Positions 8,563 to 17,543 of a stretch of DNA of 64,000 nt are shown here, in pieces. This DNA comes from Xylophilus sp. GOD-11R (GTDB lineage Bacteria > Pseudomonadota > Gammaproteobacteria > Burkholderiales > Burkholderiaceae_C). Position 1 is the first letter of the stretch; the number at the start of each line of letters is the position of its first letter. The notes beneath the pieces were generated by a model. The model did not search any database. It was not told the origin of the DNA and saw only the letters and a program-made list of their open reading frames with translations. The translations under genes were made by a program, and so were the position numbers. Location: assembly GCF_033546935.1 (NCBI RefSeq), contig NZ_CP137854.1:1860001-1924000 (forward strand), read 5' to 3'.

Positions 8563-9963
8563 ATGATCGCGCGGCTTTTGATGTTCTTCGCCTGGCAGGC
8601 GGCCGGCCTCGCGGTCGGCGCCTGGCTGGCAACCCAGGGCCCGCTTGATGCGGGCCTTTGGCATACCGCTTTCTGTCTGACGGCTGCGATGGCCGTGTCG
8701 GCCTGGCTGGCGTTTTTCTGGGATCTGCACCGCGCCCGGCGCCTGCTGGTGTGGCTGCGCAATGGCTCGGTCGCCGCCGAGGCACCGGTGCTGCGCGGCG
8801 TATGGGGCGAGGTGGTCGACCGCTCGCGCCGGCGCGCGCGCGAGTCCGAACGTGCCTTGCGCCAGAGCCAGGCGCGACTGGACGACATCCTGTCTGCGCT
8901 GCAGGCATCGCCCAACGGCGTGGTGCTGCTCGACGCCGGCGGCCATATCGAGTGGTGCAACCAGATGGCGACCGAGCATTTCGGCATCGAGGCGCAGCGC
9001 GATTTGATGCAGTCCATCGGCAATCTGGTGCGCGACCCGGCCTTCGTGGCGTATTGGTCGGGCGGCGACTTTTCGTCCGGCATCACCATGCCGGGCAGCC
9101 GCAGCACCGGTGCGCGACCGGTTCGGCTGGCGGTCAACCTGCATCGATACGGCGAAGGCCGCACGCTCATCCTGTCGCGCGACGTCACTGCCGTGGAGCA
9201 GGCCGAGGCGATGCGACGCGACTTCGTGGCCAATGTGTCGCACGAGATCCGCACCCCACTCACGGTGCTCACCGGCTTCGTCGAAACCCTGCAGACCCTG
9301 CCGCTGGAAACCGCAGAGCGCGCGCATTACCTGGGCCTGATGGCCCAGCAGGCCAGTCGCATGCAAGGTGTGGTGAGCGATTTGCTGACGCTGTCGCGCC
9401 TGGAAGGCAGCCCGCCACCCGGCCGTACCGAATCGATGCCGCTGGCGCTGCTGCTGTCGCAATGCGAGCAGGAAGGCCAGGCGCTGTCGACGGTGCTCGG
9501 GCGCCGGCACACGCTGGTGTTTCCGGCAGCCGATGGCTTGGGCGGCGCCAGCCTGCTGGGCGCGCCGCAGGAGCTGCGCAGCGCTCTGTCCAACCTGGTG
9601 GGCAATGCCATCCGCTACACGCCGGCCGGCGGCACCATCAGCGTTGCGTGGACGGTGCTCGATGGCAGCGACTCGGCGCGTGGCACGCTCGGCGAAGGGG
9701 AGATCTCGGTGCGTGACACCGGGCCGGGCGTGGCCTCCGAACATATTCCGCGGCTGACCGAGCGCTTCTACCGCGTCGATCGCAGCCGCTCGCGTGAGAC
9801 CGGTGGCACCGGACTGGGTCTGGCCATCGTCAAGCACGTGATGCAGCGCCACGGCGGGCGCTTGCGCATCGTGAGCCAGGTGGGGGCGGGGTCGACCTTC
9901 TCGCTGGTCTTCCCGGCGATGCGGGTGCGTGTGGAAGCCGCCGCCGCCGCGCAGAACCGCTGA
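8563..9963 (+). CDS. phoR: Phosphate regulon sensor histidine kinase PhoR
   Basis: 466 residues. Two hydrophobic segments at the N-terminus (starting at LLMFFAWQAAGLAVGAW) anchor it in the inner membrane with almost no periplasmic domain, as in PhoR. A PAS-like region follows (ILSALQASPNGVVLLDAGG), then HisKA with the phosphoacceptor His227 in VANVSHEIRTPL, and the ATPase domain with N box (LSNLVGNAIRYTPAG), G1 (VRDTGPGV), and G2 (GGTGLGLAIVKH). It senses low phosphate through PstB/PhoU and phosphorylates PhoB. It ends 28 bases before the convergent MATE gene, with no clear terminator. Confidence 0.96.
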   Translation: MIARLLMFFAWQAAGLAVGAWLATQGPLDAGLWHTAFCLTAAMAVSAWLAFFWDLHRARRLLVWLRNGSVAAEAPVLRGVWGEVVDRSRRRARESERALRQSQARLDDILSALQASPNGVVLLDAGGHIEWCNQMATEHFGIEAQRDLMQSIGNLVRDPAFVAYWSGGDFSSGITMPGSRSTGARPVRLAVNLHRYGEGRTLILSRDVTAVEQAEAMRRDFVANVSHEIRTPLTVLTGFVETLQTLPLETAERAHYLGLMAQQASRMQGVVSDLLTLSRLEGSPPPGRTESMPLALLLSQCEQEGQALSTVLGRRHTLVFPAADGLGGASLLGAPQELRSALSNLVGNAIRYTPAGGTISVAWTVLDGSDSARGTLGEGEISVRDTGPGVASEHIPRLTERFYRVDRSRSRETGGTGLGLAIVKHVMQRHGGRLRIVSQVGAGSTFSLVFPAMRVRVEAAAAAQNR

Positions 9964-9990
9964 TGCGGACTCGGCGCGGCTGGGCGGCCT

Positions 9991-11355
9991 TCAGCCGCGG
10001 CGCCGCAGCGTCAACGCCAGCATCGCCGAGAACGCCGCAGCCGTGAGCCACAGCGCGCTGCCACCGGCCAGCCAGAAGGCCTGCGGTGATCGCCAGGCCG
10101 GGCCGAACCAGTCGGTGTAGGCCAGGGCATAACCACCGCCCAGTCCCACACCCCAGAGCATCAGTGCGTACACCGCGAAGGTCGAGATGGTGATGCGCCA
10201 GCAGCGCAGCACAAAGGCGCAGAAACACTGGATGGCGTCGCCCAGGTGGAACAGGGCGACCCAGCCCAGCAGGCTCGCCGCCAGCGTGGCGACGGCCGCG
10301 TTGGCGCTGTAGAGGCCGGCGATCTGGCCGCGGGCGAGCCACAGCGTCGCAGCCATCGCCAGGGCCAGGCAGGCGGTCGTCTTCATGCCGGTGGCGACCG
10401 CGCGGCGCGCGCGTTCGGGCCGGCCCGCGCCGAGCCAGTAGCCGACCCGCGCGCTGGTCGCGATGGCCAGCGACAGCGGCACCATGTAGAGCATGCCGGC
10501 CATGCTGGCGGCGATCTGGTGGGCGGCGGTGGGCACCGTGCCCTGGCGCGCGATGAACAAAGCCATCAAGGTCAGCGAGGTGACGTCGACGAGATAGGAC
10601 AGCCCGGCCGGCACGCCGAGCCGGGCGAATGCCGCGAGCGTGGGCGCATGCGGTGCCTCGAGGCGGCGCCAGAGGCCGAAGCCCTGGTAGAGCGGCTGCC
10701 AGCGCAGCAGCGCCAGCGACACCGCTGCCATGAGCACATAGACCACCAGCGTGGCCCATGCGCAGCCGACCGCGCCCATTGCCGGCACGCCGCCCCAGCC
10801 CAGCGCCAGCAGCGCCGACAGCGGCACCTTGACGACGAGCGAAGCCATCTGCAGCCAGGTCACCAGCACCGGCTTGCCCAGGCTCTGGTTGAGCGTGCCG
10901 TAGATGCGGAACAGCAGCGCGAAGGGCAGGGCGCAGGCGAGGATGTGGAGATAGCCCACCACATCGGCCCGCATGTCGGCCGGCACCTGCACCACGCGCA
11001 ACAGCGGGCCGGGCGCCAGCAGCACCAGTATCCCGAGCGCCGACGCCGGCAACCACAGGTAGGCCGACTGCCGGACCGAGCGTCCCAGCGCGTCGGGCTT
11101 GCCGGCGCCGTGCAGCTCGGCCCACACCGGCAGCAGCGACTGGATCGAGCCGGTGAGTGCGACGTAGATGCTGACGTAGATCGCCGAGCCGATCGACAGC
11201 GCGGCCAAAGAGGCGTCGGAATGGCGGCCGGCGACGATGGTGTCGGTCAGCCCGAAGGCCATCACCGCCATCTGGCCGGCCAGCACCGTGAGGGCATGGC
11301 GGGCGATGGAGCGAAATTCGCCGGAATCCTGCGCCGGCAGGGAGCTGACGGCCAT
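9991..11355 (-). CDS. MATE family efflux transporter
   Basis: 454 residues from the ATG at 11355, which lies five bases after the end of the upstream gene; a start at 11397 inside that gene is possible but less tidy. About twelve hydrophobic helices in two similar halves are visible, beginning VLAGQMAVMAFGLTDTIVAG. The first-half motif (GLTDTIVAGRHSDASLAAL) is the usual MATE/NorM signature. MATE proteins export cationic drugs or metabolites using Na+ or H+. It is probably translated from the same message as the preceding glycosyltransferase. Substrate unknown. Confidence 0.9.
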   Translation of the reverse strand: MAVSSLPAQDSGEFRSIARHALTVLAGQMAVMAFGLTDTIVAGRHSDASLAALSIGSAIYVSIYVALTGSIQSLLPVWAELHGAGKPDALGRSVRQSAYLWLPASALGILVLLAPGPLLRVVQVPADMRADVVGYLHILACALPFALLFRIYGTLNQSLGKPVLVTWLQMASLVVKVPLSALLALGWGGVPAMGAVGCAWATLVVYVLMAAVSLALLRWQPLYQGFGLWRRLEAPHAPTLAAFARLGVPAGLSYLVDVTSLTLMALFIARQGTVPTAAHQIAASMAGMLYMVPLSLAIATSARVGYWLGAGRPERARRAVATGMKTTACLALAMAATLWLARGQIAGLYSANAAVATLAASLLGWVALFHLGDAIQCFCAFVLRCWRITISTFAVYALMLWGVGLGGGYALAYTDWFGPAWRSPQAFWLAGGSALWLTAAAFSAMLALTLRRRG

Positions 11356-11359
11356 CGCG

Positions 11360-13075
11360 TCAGCGCGCAGTGCGGCGGTAGAGCTCGACGGTGTCACGGC
11401 GGTCGGCCGGGCGCGGCACTTGCGCGACCGATTTCCAGCCCCGGGCGGCCATGGCCCGCCGGGTGGCGGGCGACGGGTCGGCGCCGTCGACGTTGGCCAT
11501 CGCCCAGTCGCAGCGCGGCCTGGCGGTACCCAGCGGCGCCATGCGCAGCCTGCCGTGGTACAGGAAGGCGGCGATCTGCGCGCGGCTGAAACCTTCGAAT
11601 TCCACGCAAACGTCAGGGCCGGTGATGGCGACGATGCGGTCGACCTGCGGCGCGTAGCTGCGGGCGTAGTCCAGCAACGGCAGCCACAGCGTCATGAGCA
11701 GCAGCCAGCCCAGGCCGGCGCCGCCGGCGGGAAGCACCAGACTTTTCCAAAGCGCATGGCGCTGACGTCCGGCGCGCCACCACACCAGCGCGCCCCATGC
11801 GATGGTCGCTACCAGCGCTACCAGAAAGGTCGGCCATGAAAAGTTGGCGACGAAACCCGGCGCGAGCTTGGCGACATTGGCCGCCGGCTGGCGCGGCCAG
11901 CCGGTCAGCATCGCCAGGTAGATGACCCAGATGATGATGGCGCCGCCGGTGAAGAAGAGCAGGGTGAACCAGTCAATCAACGCGCTGAAGCTGCGGCTGA
12001 GCGTGGGCAGCGAAAACGCCGCAAGTGCCGCGAGGGCCGGCAGCCCGAGCAGCAGGGCGCGGTCGGCCGGCTGGGTGGTCAGCGTGGCGGCGATGGTGAT
12101 GACGGCGAAGCCGATCGGCAGCAGCAGATGGCGGTGCAGGGTGCGGCCCGCCCAGTGACGGCGCCAGCGCCACAGCGTGAGGATCGCCAGCGGCCAGCAA
12201 GGCCAGGTGAACCACAGCAACAAGCGGCCGAGGCTGCCCCATTCACCTTCCTGCGGCGCTGCGACCCGCCACTTCCAGAGGCCCAGGCCCCAAGCCAGGG
12301 CAGCAGCCAGCACCACGAAAACGGTCGACACCAGCGCGCTGCGGCGGTAATGCGCCATCTGTTCCGGCGGATTGGTCGAGTCGCGCGATTCCAGCCACGC
12401 CAACAAGGCGCCGCCGGCGCCGAACATCACCGCCAGCGCCGGTGCACCGGAAAGCACCAGCCCTGCCAGCCCCGCGGCCAGACTGTTGATCGCCAGCAGC
12501 GGGCGCCAGGGCGCGGATGCCAGGGCCAGGAAAGTGAGTGTGCAGAACGCCAGCTGGGTGAGATAGGCGGTGCCTTCGTGCGCCAACTGCGCCAGGCCCA
12601 GGCAGGCGATCAGGGCCAGCAGGCCGCCGTCGGCGATCGCGCGGCCGTAGTCCTTGGGCAATGCCTCGCCGCCGAAGGCGAAGGCTACCGGTTGTGCGCC
12701 GGGGTGGCGGGCCAGCGCGTACACGGCGTACCAGGTGGCGGTGAGCGTGAGCGCCAGCAGAATGCCGAATGGCACGCGGGCGACGAAGTCCGGCGGCAGC
12801 CAGGCCGGTGCGATCTTCAAGGCCCAGGCGCCCAGCCAATAGGGCAGCAGGCCGTCGGTTTCCGGGGCGAAGCCGCCGAGTGTCGGGTGGAGCCAGTCGG
12901 TGTTGCCGCGCGCCAGTTCGAGCATGTAGCCGAACGCGCTGATGTCGGCGTTTTTCCAGGGACCGCGGCCGATGAATCCGGCCAGCACCCAGGTCACGCA
13001 GAAGGCCAGCAGCAGGGATCGGGGCAGTCGTCGGACTGCGTTCTGGGCGACGATGGCGGGCGACGGAAGATTCAC
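11360..13075 (-). CDS. Membrane glycosyltransferase of the ArnT/GT-C type
   Basis: 571 residues from a GTG at 13075 (VNLPSPAIV); an upstream in-frame start at 13174 would add 33 residues that look non-native. The protein has many membrane helices. An early loop reads GRGPWKNADISAFGYM, the acidic first extracytoplasmic loop expected of ArnT/PMT-type enzymes that use polyprenyl-phosphate sugars, and RVPFGILLAL follows. The soluble C-terminal part begins around DVCVEFEGFSRAQIAAF. Such enzymes add sugars to lipid A or other periplasmic acceptors. Acceptor and sugar are unknown. The start is the least certain part. Confidence 0.78.
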   Translation of the reverse strand: MNLPSPAIVAQNAVRRLPRSLLLAFCVTWVLAGFIGRGPWKNADISAFGYMLELARGNTDWLHPTLGGFAPETDGLLPYWLGAWALKIAPAWLPPDFVARVPFGILLALTLTATWYAVYALARHPGAQPVAFAFGGEALPKDYGRAIADGGLLALIACLGLAQLAHEGTAYLTQLAFCTLTFLALASAPWRPLLAINSLAAGLAGLVLSGAPALAVMFGAGGALLAWLESRDSTNPPEQMAHYRRSALVSTVFVVLAAALAWGLGLWKWRVAAPQEGEWGSLGRLLLWFTWPCWPLAILTLWRWRRHWAGRTLHRHLLLPIGFAVITIAATLTTQPADRALLLGLPALAALAAFSLPTLSRSFSALIDWFTLLFFTGGAIIIWVIYLAMLTGWPRQPAANVAKLAPGFVANFSWPTFLVALVATIAWGALVWWRAGRQRHALWKSLVLPAGGAGLGWLLLMTLWLPLLDYARSYAPQVDRIVAITGPDVCVEFEGFSRAQIAAFLYHGRLRMAPLGTARPRCDWAMANVDGADPSPATRRAMAARGWKSVAQVPRPADRRDTVELYRRTAR

Positions 13076-13172
13076 GCGGGGGAGTTTGGCATATCCGCAG
13101 GGAGCGGACGCGAGTGAAGGTAAGGCGAACCGGCTCGCTAGCAAATAGACGAACCACGAATGAAGCAGGCAC

Positions 13173-13201
13173 AAAAAAGCGCGGACCGAGCCGCGCTTTT
13201 C
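13173..13201 (-). terminator. Rho-independent terminator of rpmE2
   Basis: A 10-bp stem, AAAAGCGCGG (13175-13184) paired with CCGCGCTTTT (13191-13200), loop ACCGAG. Read on the minus strand it ends in a run of six T, and lies about 20 bases after the rpmE2 stop. The symmetry means it could also work in the other direction. Confidence 0.88.
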
Positions 13202-13222
13202 TGTGTAGGTCGGAAGACCGGC

Positions 13223-13492
13223 TTACTTGGCTGCAACAGCGCCGGTGGTCTTGCCGAAACGGTTGCGGAAGCGCTCGACGCGGCCGCCCATGTTGTCGAC
13301 CGACTTCTGGGTGCCGGTATAGAAGGGGTGCGATTCGCTGGAGGTATCCAGCTTGAACAGCGGCAGCTCGCGACCGTCGTCGGTCTTGCCGGTTTCGCGG
13401 GTGTTCACGCAGGAACGGGTAACGAACTTGAAGCCGTTCGACAGGTCGACGAACAACACTTCGCGGTAATTGGGGTGAATGCCTTCTTTCAT
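13223..13492 (-). CDS. rpmE2: 50S ribosomal protein L31 type B
   Basis: 89 residues from the ATG at 13492, preceded by AAAGGA at a suitable distance; the upstream in-frame start at 13549 adds unrelated residues. The start [17 protein letters not shown] and the core [14 protein letters not shown] match bacterial L31 type B. Only one cysteine is present (RSCVNTRE), so the zinc-binding CxxC pairs of the type A protein are missing. This is the zinc-independent paralogue, which in other bacteria replaces zinc-containing L31 under zinc limitation. No Zur box could be recognised by eye. Confidence 0.95.
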   Translation of the reverse strand: MKEGIHPNYREVLFVDLSNGFKFVTRSCVNTRETGKTDDGRELPLFKLDTSSESHPFYTGTQKSVDNMGGRVERFRNRFGKTTGAVAAK

Positions 13493-13585
13493 GACGAAAG
13501 TCCTTTGCAGTTCTGCTGCAGGAGCCACTTCACACCCGTTGCGAAGCACTTTCTGCTGAATAGCCTTCGATTATCGCATAGGCAC

Positions 13586-15370
13586 TCAATGCTTGGCAAA
13601 GAAACGGCTCAACACTTGGCGAACGGTGTTGCCGATCAGCGATCCTTCTCGTGGATCGCCCTTGACCAGCGTTTCGGCAAATTTCTTCGCTTGATCGAAG
13701 GTGATGTGCGGCGGCAGCGGCGGCACTTCGGGATCGGTGCGCACTTCCAGCACCACCGGGCGGTCGCTGGACAGCGCCTGGTCCCAGGCGGCGCCGAGGG
13801 CGTCCGGGCTGTCGACGTAGATGCCGCGCAGCCCGATCAGGTCGGCGAAGCGGTGGTAGGGCACGTCCGGCACGTTCTGCGTCGCCTCGAACTTGGGATT
13901 GCCTTCCATGATGCGCTGCTCCCAGGTGACCTGGTTCAGATCCTGGTTGTTGAGCACCATCACGATGAAGCGTGGGTCGGCCCACTGCCGCCAGTACTTG
14001 GTGACCGTGATCAGTTCGGCCATGTTGTTCATCTGCATCGCGCCGTCGCCCACCAGGGCGATCACCGGACGATCCGGAAAGGCGAACTTGGCAGCGATGG
14101 CATAGGGCACCGCCGCGCCCATCGACGCCAACCCGCCGGATAGCGACGCCATCATGCCGCGTCGCATCTTCAAGTCGCGTGCATACCAGTTGGCGCAGGA
14201 CCCGGAATCGCTGGTGACGATGGCCTGCTCCGGCAGGCGGGGCGATAGTTCGGTGAAGACGCGCTGGGGGTTCACCGGGTTCGCGTCGACCATGGCGCGG
14301 TCGAGCAGGATTCGGTCGAAGTCGCGGTTCCAGCCGGCGATGTCCTCGCGCCAGCCGGTGGAAGTCTTCTGGTGCAGCAGCGGCAGCAGTGCGCGCAGTG
14401 TGGCCGACACGTCGCCGGTGAGATTGACTTCCATCGGGTAGCGCACCGACAGCATGCCCGGATCCAGATCGACCTGAACGCCGCGCGCCGCGCCTTCCTC
14501 GGGCAGGAACTCGGCATAGGGAAAACCGGAGCCCAGCATCAGCAGGGTGTCGCACTCCATCATCATCTTGTAGCTCGGCTCGGTGCCAAGCAGGCCGATG
14601 GAGCCGGTCACCCAGGCCAGGTCGTCCGGCAGCACCTGCTTGCCCAGCAGCGCCTTGGCCGCGCCGGCCTGCAGCCGGTCCGCCACCTCGATGATGTCGT
14701 CGGTGGCCGTTTTGGCGCCCGCGCCAACCAGCAGCGCGACCTTTTTGCCGCTGTTGAGCACCTCGGCCGCCCGATGCAGGTCGATGGCCGCCGGCACCAC
14801 GACCGGCGCCGACCAGCCGGCTCCGGAAAACACCGAGCCGTGCTTGCGCGGCGGCTGTTCCATCGGCAGTTCCTGCAGGTCGTTCGGAAAGATCAGGGCC
14901 GTGACCCGGCGCCGCCCCAGCGCGATACGCACCGCCCGGTCGACCAGATGCCGCACCTGCGACGGGACCATCGCGGTTTCGCAGAAGTCGCCGGCCACGT
15001 CCTTGAACAGCGAAGGCAGGTCGACCTCCTGCTGGTAGTGCGAGCCGAGGACGGTGCGGGCCTGCTGCCCCGCGATGGCGAGCACCGGCACATGGTCGAG
15101 CCGGGCGTCGTAGAGGCCGGTGACCAGATGCGAGGCGCCGGGCCCGGAGGTGGCGAGGCACACACCGAGTTCACCGGTGAACTTGGCATGGGCACTGGCC
15201 ATGAACGCCGCCATTTCCTCGTGCCGCACCTGCACGAACTCGAACTTGTCGCCCGCCCGCTGCAGTCCGCCGAGCAGGCCGTTCACGCCGTCGCCCGGAT
15301 ATCCGAAGATGCGCCGGACGCCCCATTGATGAAGCCGTTCCCAAAAGAAATCGCTGACCGTCTGTGCCAT
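13586..15370 (-). CDS. Thiamine-diphosphate-requiring enzyme (pyruvate oxidase/acetolactate synthase type)
   Basis: 594 residues from the ATG at 15370, which has GGAG nine bases upstream. The N-terminal Pyr domain contains GYPGDGVNGLL and the catalytic Glu of VQVRHEEMAAFMA. The C-terminal PP domain has the thiamine-binding GDGAMQMNN (GDG...NN). A central domain (about 190-340) is of the Rossmann-like TPP_enzyme_M type. The family includes PoxB, acetolactate synthase and 2-oxoacid decarboxylases; the sequence is nearest to the PoxB-like 'thiamine pyrophosphate-requiring protein' group. Whether FAD is bound, and the actual substrate, cannot be read. It begins about 70 bases after the rho terminator, so it probably has its own promoter. 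Confidence 0.88.
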   Translation of the reverse strand: MAQTVSDFFWERLHQWGVRRIFGYPGDGVNGLLGGLQRAGDKFEFVQVRHEEMAAFMASAHAKFTGELGVCLATSGPGASHLVTGLYDARLDHVPVLAIAGQQARTVLGSHYQQEVDLPSLFKDVAGDFCETAMVPSQVRHLVDRAVRIALGRRRVTALIFPNDLQELPMEQPPRKHGSVFSGAGWSAPVVVPAAIDLHRAAEVLNSGKKVALLVGAGAKTATDDIIEVADRLQAGAAKALLGKQVLPDDLAWVTGSIGLLGTEPSYKMMMECDTLLMLGSGFPYAEFLPEEGAARGVQVDLDPGMLSVRYPMEVNLTGDVSATLRALLPLLHQKTSTGWREDIAGWNRDFDRILLDRAMVDANPVNPQRVFTELSPRLPEQAIVTSDSGSCANWYARDLKMRRGMMASLSGGLASMGAAVPYAIAAKFAFPDRPVIALVGDGAMQMNNMAELITVTKYWRQWADPRFIVMVLNNQDLNQVTWEQRIMEGNPKFEATQNVPDVPYHRFADLIGLRGIYVDSPDALGAAWDQALSSDRPVVLEVRTDPEVPPLPPHITFDQAKKFAETLVKGDPREGSLIGNTVRQVLSRFFAKH

Positions 15371-15440
15371 GGTGTCGCTCCTTGCAACCATGGTGCGCCG
15401 CTGTCCGACCGCGCCTGTAACCTGCCGCTTCGCCGCCAGC

Positions 15441-15472
15441 ACAAAAGCAAAAAGCCGGGCAGAGCCCGGCTT
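15441..15472 (-). terminator. Rho-independent terminator downstream of rho
   Basis: An 8-bp stem, AGCCGGGC (15453-15460) with GCCCGGCT (15464-15471), loop AGA. On the minus strand it is followed by TTTTTGCTTTTGT. It lies about 155 bases after the rho stop, and the repeat copy at 15547-15620 is between them, so the rho message would carry the repeat in its 3' UTR. Confidence 0.85.
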
Positions 15473-15546
15473 CGATCAACCGACAAGTGCACACCCTCAG
15501 AGGGTCAGGAGGCGGCGAAGCCCGCCGACTGCCTCACGGGCGAGAC

Positions 15547-15620
15547 AGCGAGGCTGCCAAGCCAGCCCGCCGCCCCCGGAAGGGTGTCAGGCGAAGACAC
15601 GAAGTACGTAGCCTGGGGGG
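15547..15620 (-). repeat. Dispersed intergenic repeat, copy D (inverted, in the rho 3' region)
   Basis: Read on the minus strand, it starts CCCCCCAGGCTACGTACTTC, then GTGT, CGCC, ACCC and TCCGGGGGCGGCGGGCTGGC, and ends CAGCCTCGCT. This is the same order of blocks as the copies at 43962-44100, with several substitutions in the middle part. It lies seven bases after the rho stop codon. Confidence 0.7.
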
Positions 15621-15626
15621 CCGAAG

Positions 15627-16889
<1,263 letters not shown>

Positions 16890-17070
16890 GTGAAGACTCC
16901 GTGAGGAGTGTCAGGTGCGGATCAGTCGGGGGGATTTCGGCGAAAGCGAGAGAGCGTTCTCGCGGGGCCGGAGGCTGGTCGGGTGAAGCCGTTTGGGCTT
17001 GGACCGAAAGCTGATTATGACAGCAAAAAACGGGGGGCTCGGGCGGCGGCCGGGGCGATGCGCGCGGCGT

Positions 17071-17105
17071 TACAAAATCGCCCGCCTACCGGATGCGGAG
17101 GCGGG
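17071..17105 (-). terminator. Rho-independent terminator of trxA
   Basis: A 7-bp stem, CCCGCCT (17081-17087) with AGGCGGG (17099-17105). On the minus strand the stem is followed by CGATTTTGTA. It starts about 14 bases after the trxA stop and separates trxA from rho. Confidence 0.75.
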
Positions 17106-17118
17106 CAACGAAGTGCGA

Positions 17119-17454
17119 TCAGGCAGCGAGCTGCTCGTCCAGGAAAGCGGTGAGCTGGGCCTTGCTCAGGGCGCCGACCTTGGTGGCCGCGAGCTGGCCA
17201 CTTTTGAACAGCATGAGCGTGGGGATGCCGCGGATGCCGAACTTGGCCGGGATGTCCCGGTTTTCGTCGACGTTCATCTTGGCGATCTGCAGCTTGTCCT
17301 TGTAGCTCGCCGATACTTCATCGAGGATAGGCGCGATCATCTTGCAAGGGCCGCACCATTCGGCCCAGTAGTCGACCAGCACCGGCTTGTCGGCCTGGAG
17401 CACGTCGCTCTCGAAGGAAGAATCGGAGATATGTTTGATGAGGTCGCTTGCCAT
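17119..17454 (-). CDS. trxA: Thioredoxin 1
   Basis: 111 residues from the ATG at 17454 ([11 protein letters not shown]). A longer in-frame reading from 17517 adds 21 residues that do not belong to the family. The active site WCGPC is at 33-37, the structural Pro is in GIRGIPTLM, and the final helix is [12 protein letters not shown]. It is the general cytoplasmic disulfide reductant. trxA directly upstream of rho on the same strand is a conserved arrangement in proteobacteria. Confidence 0.97.
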   Translation of the reverse strand: MASDLIKHISDSSFESDVLQADKPVLVDYWAEWCGPCKMIAPILDEVSASYKDKLQIAKMNVDENRDIPAKFGIRGIPTLMLFKSGQLAATKVGALSKAQLTAFLDEQLAA

Positions 17455-17543
17455 GGCGAAAGTCCTGGTTTGGATGGATGGGATCGCAGAAGTGGCGGTC
17501 ATTGTGACAGAACCCAAGCCCTTTCGTCGGGCATAGGCAGGCT

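Noticed and set aside
10246..13117. Long plus-strand readings opposite the MATE and glycosyltransferase genes
   Set aside because: They are antisense to genes with clear membrane-protein features and are full of Q, R, H and G, typical of shadow frames in GC-rich DNA.
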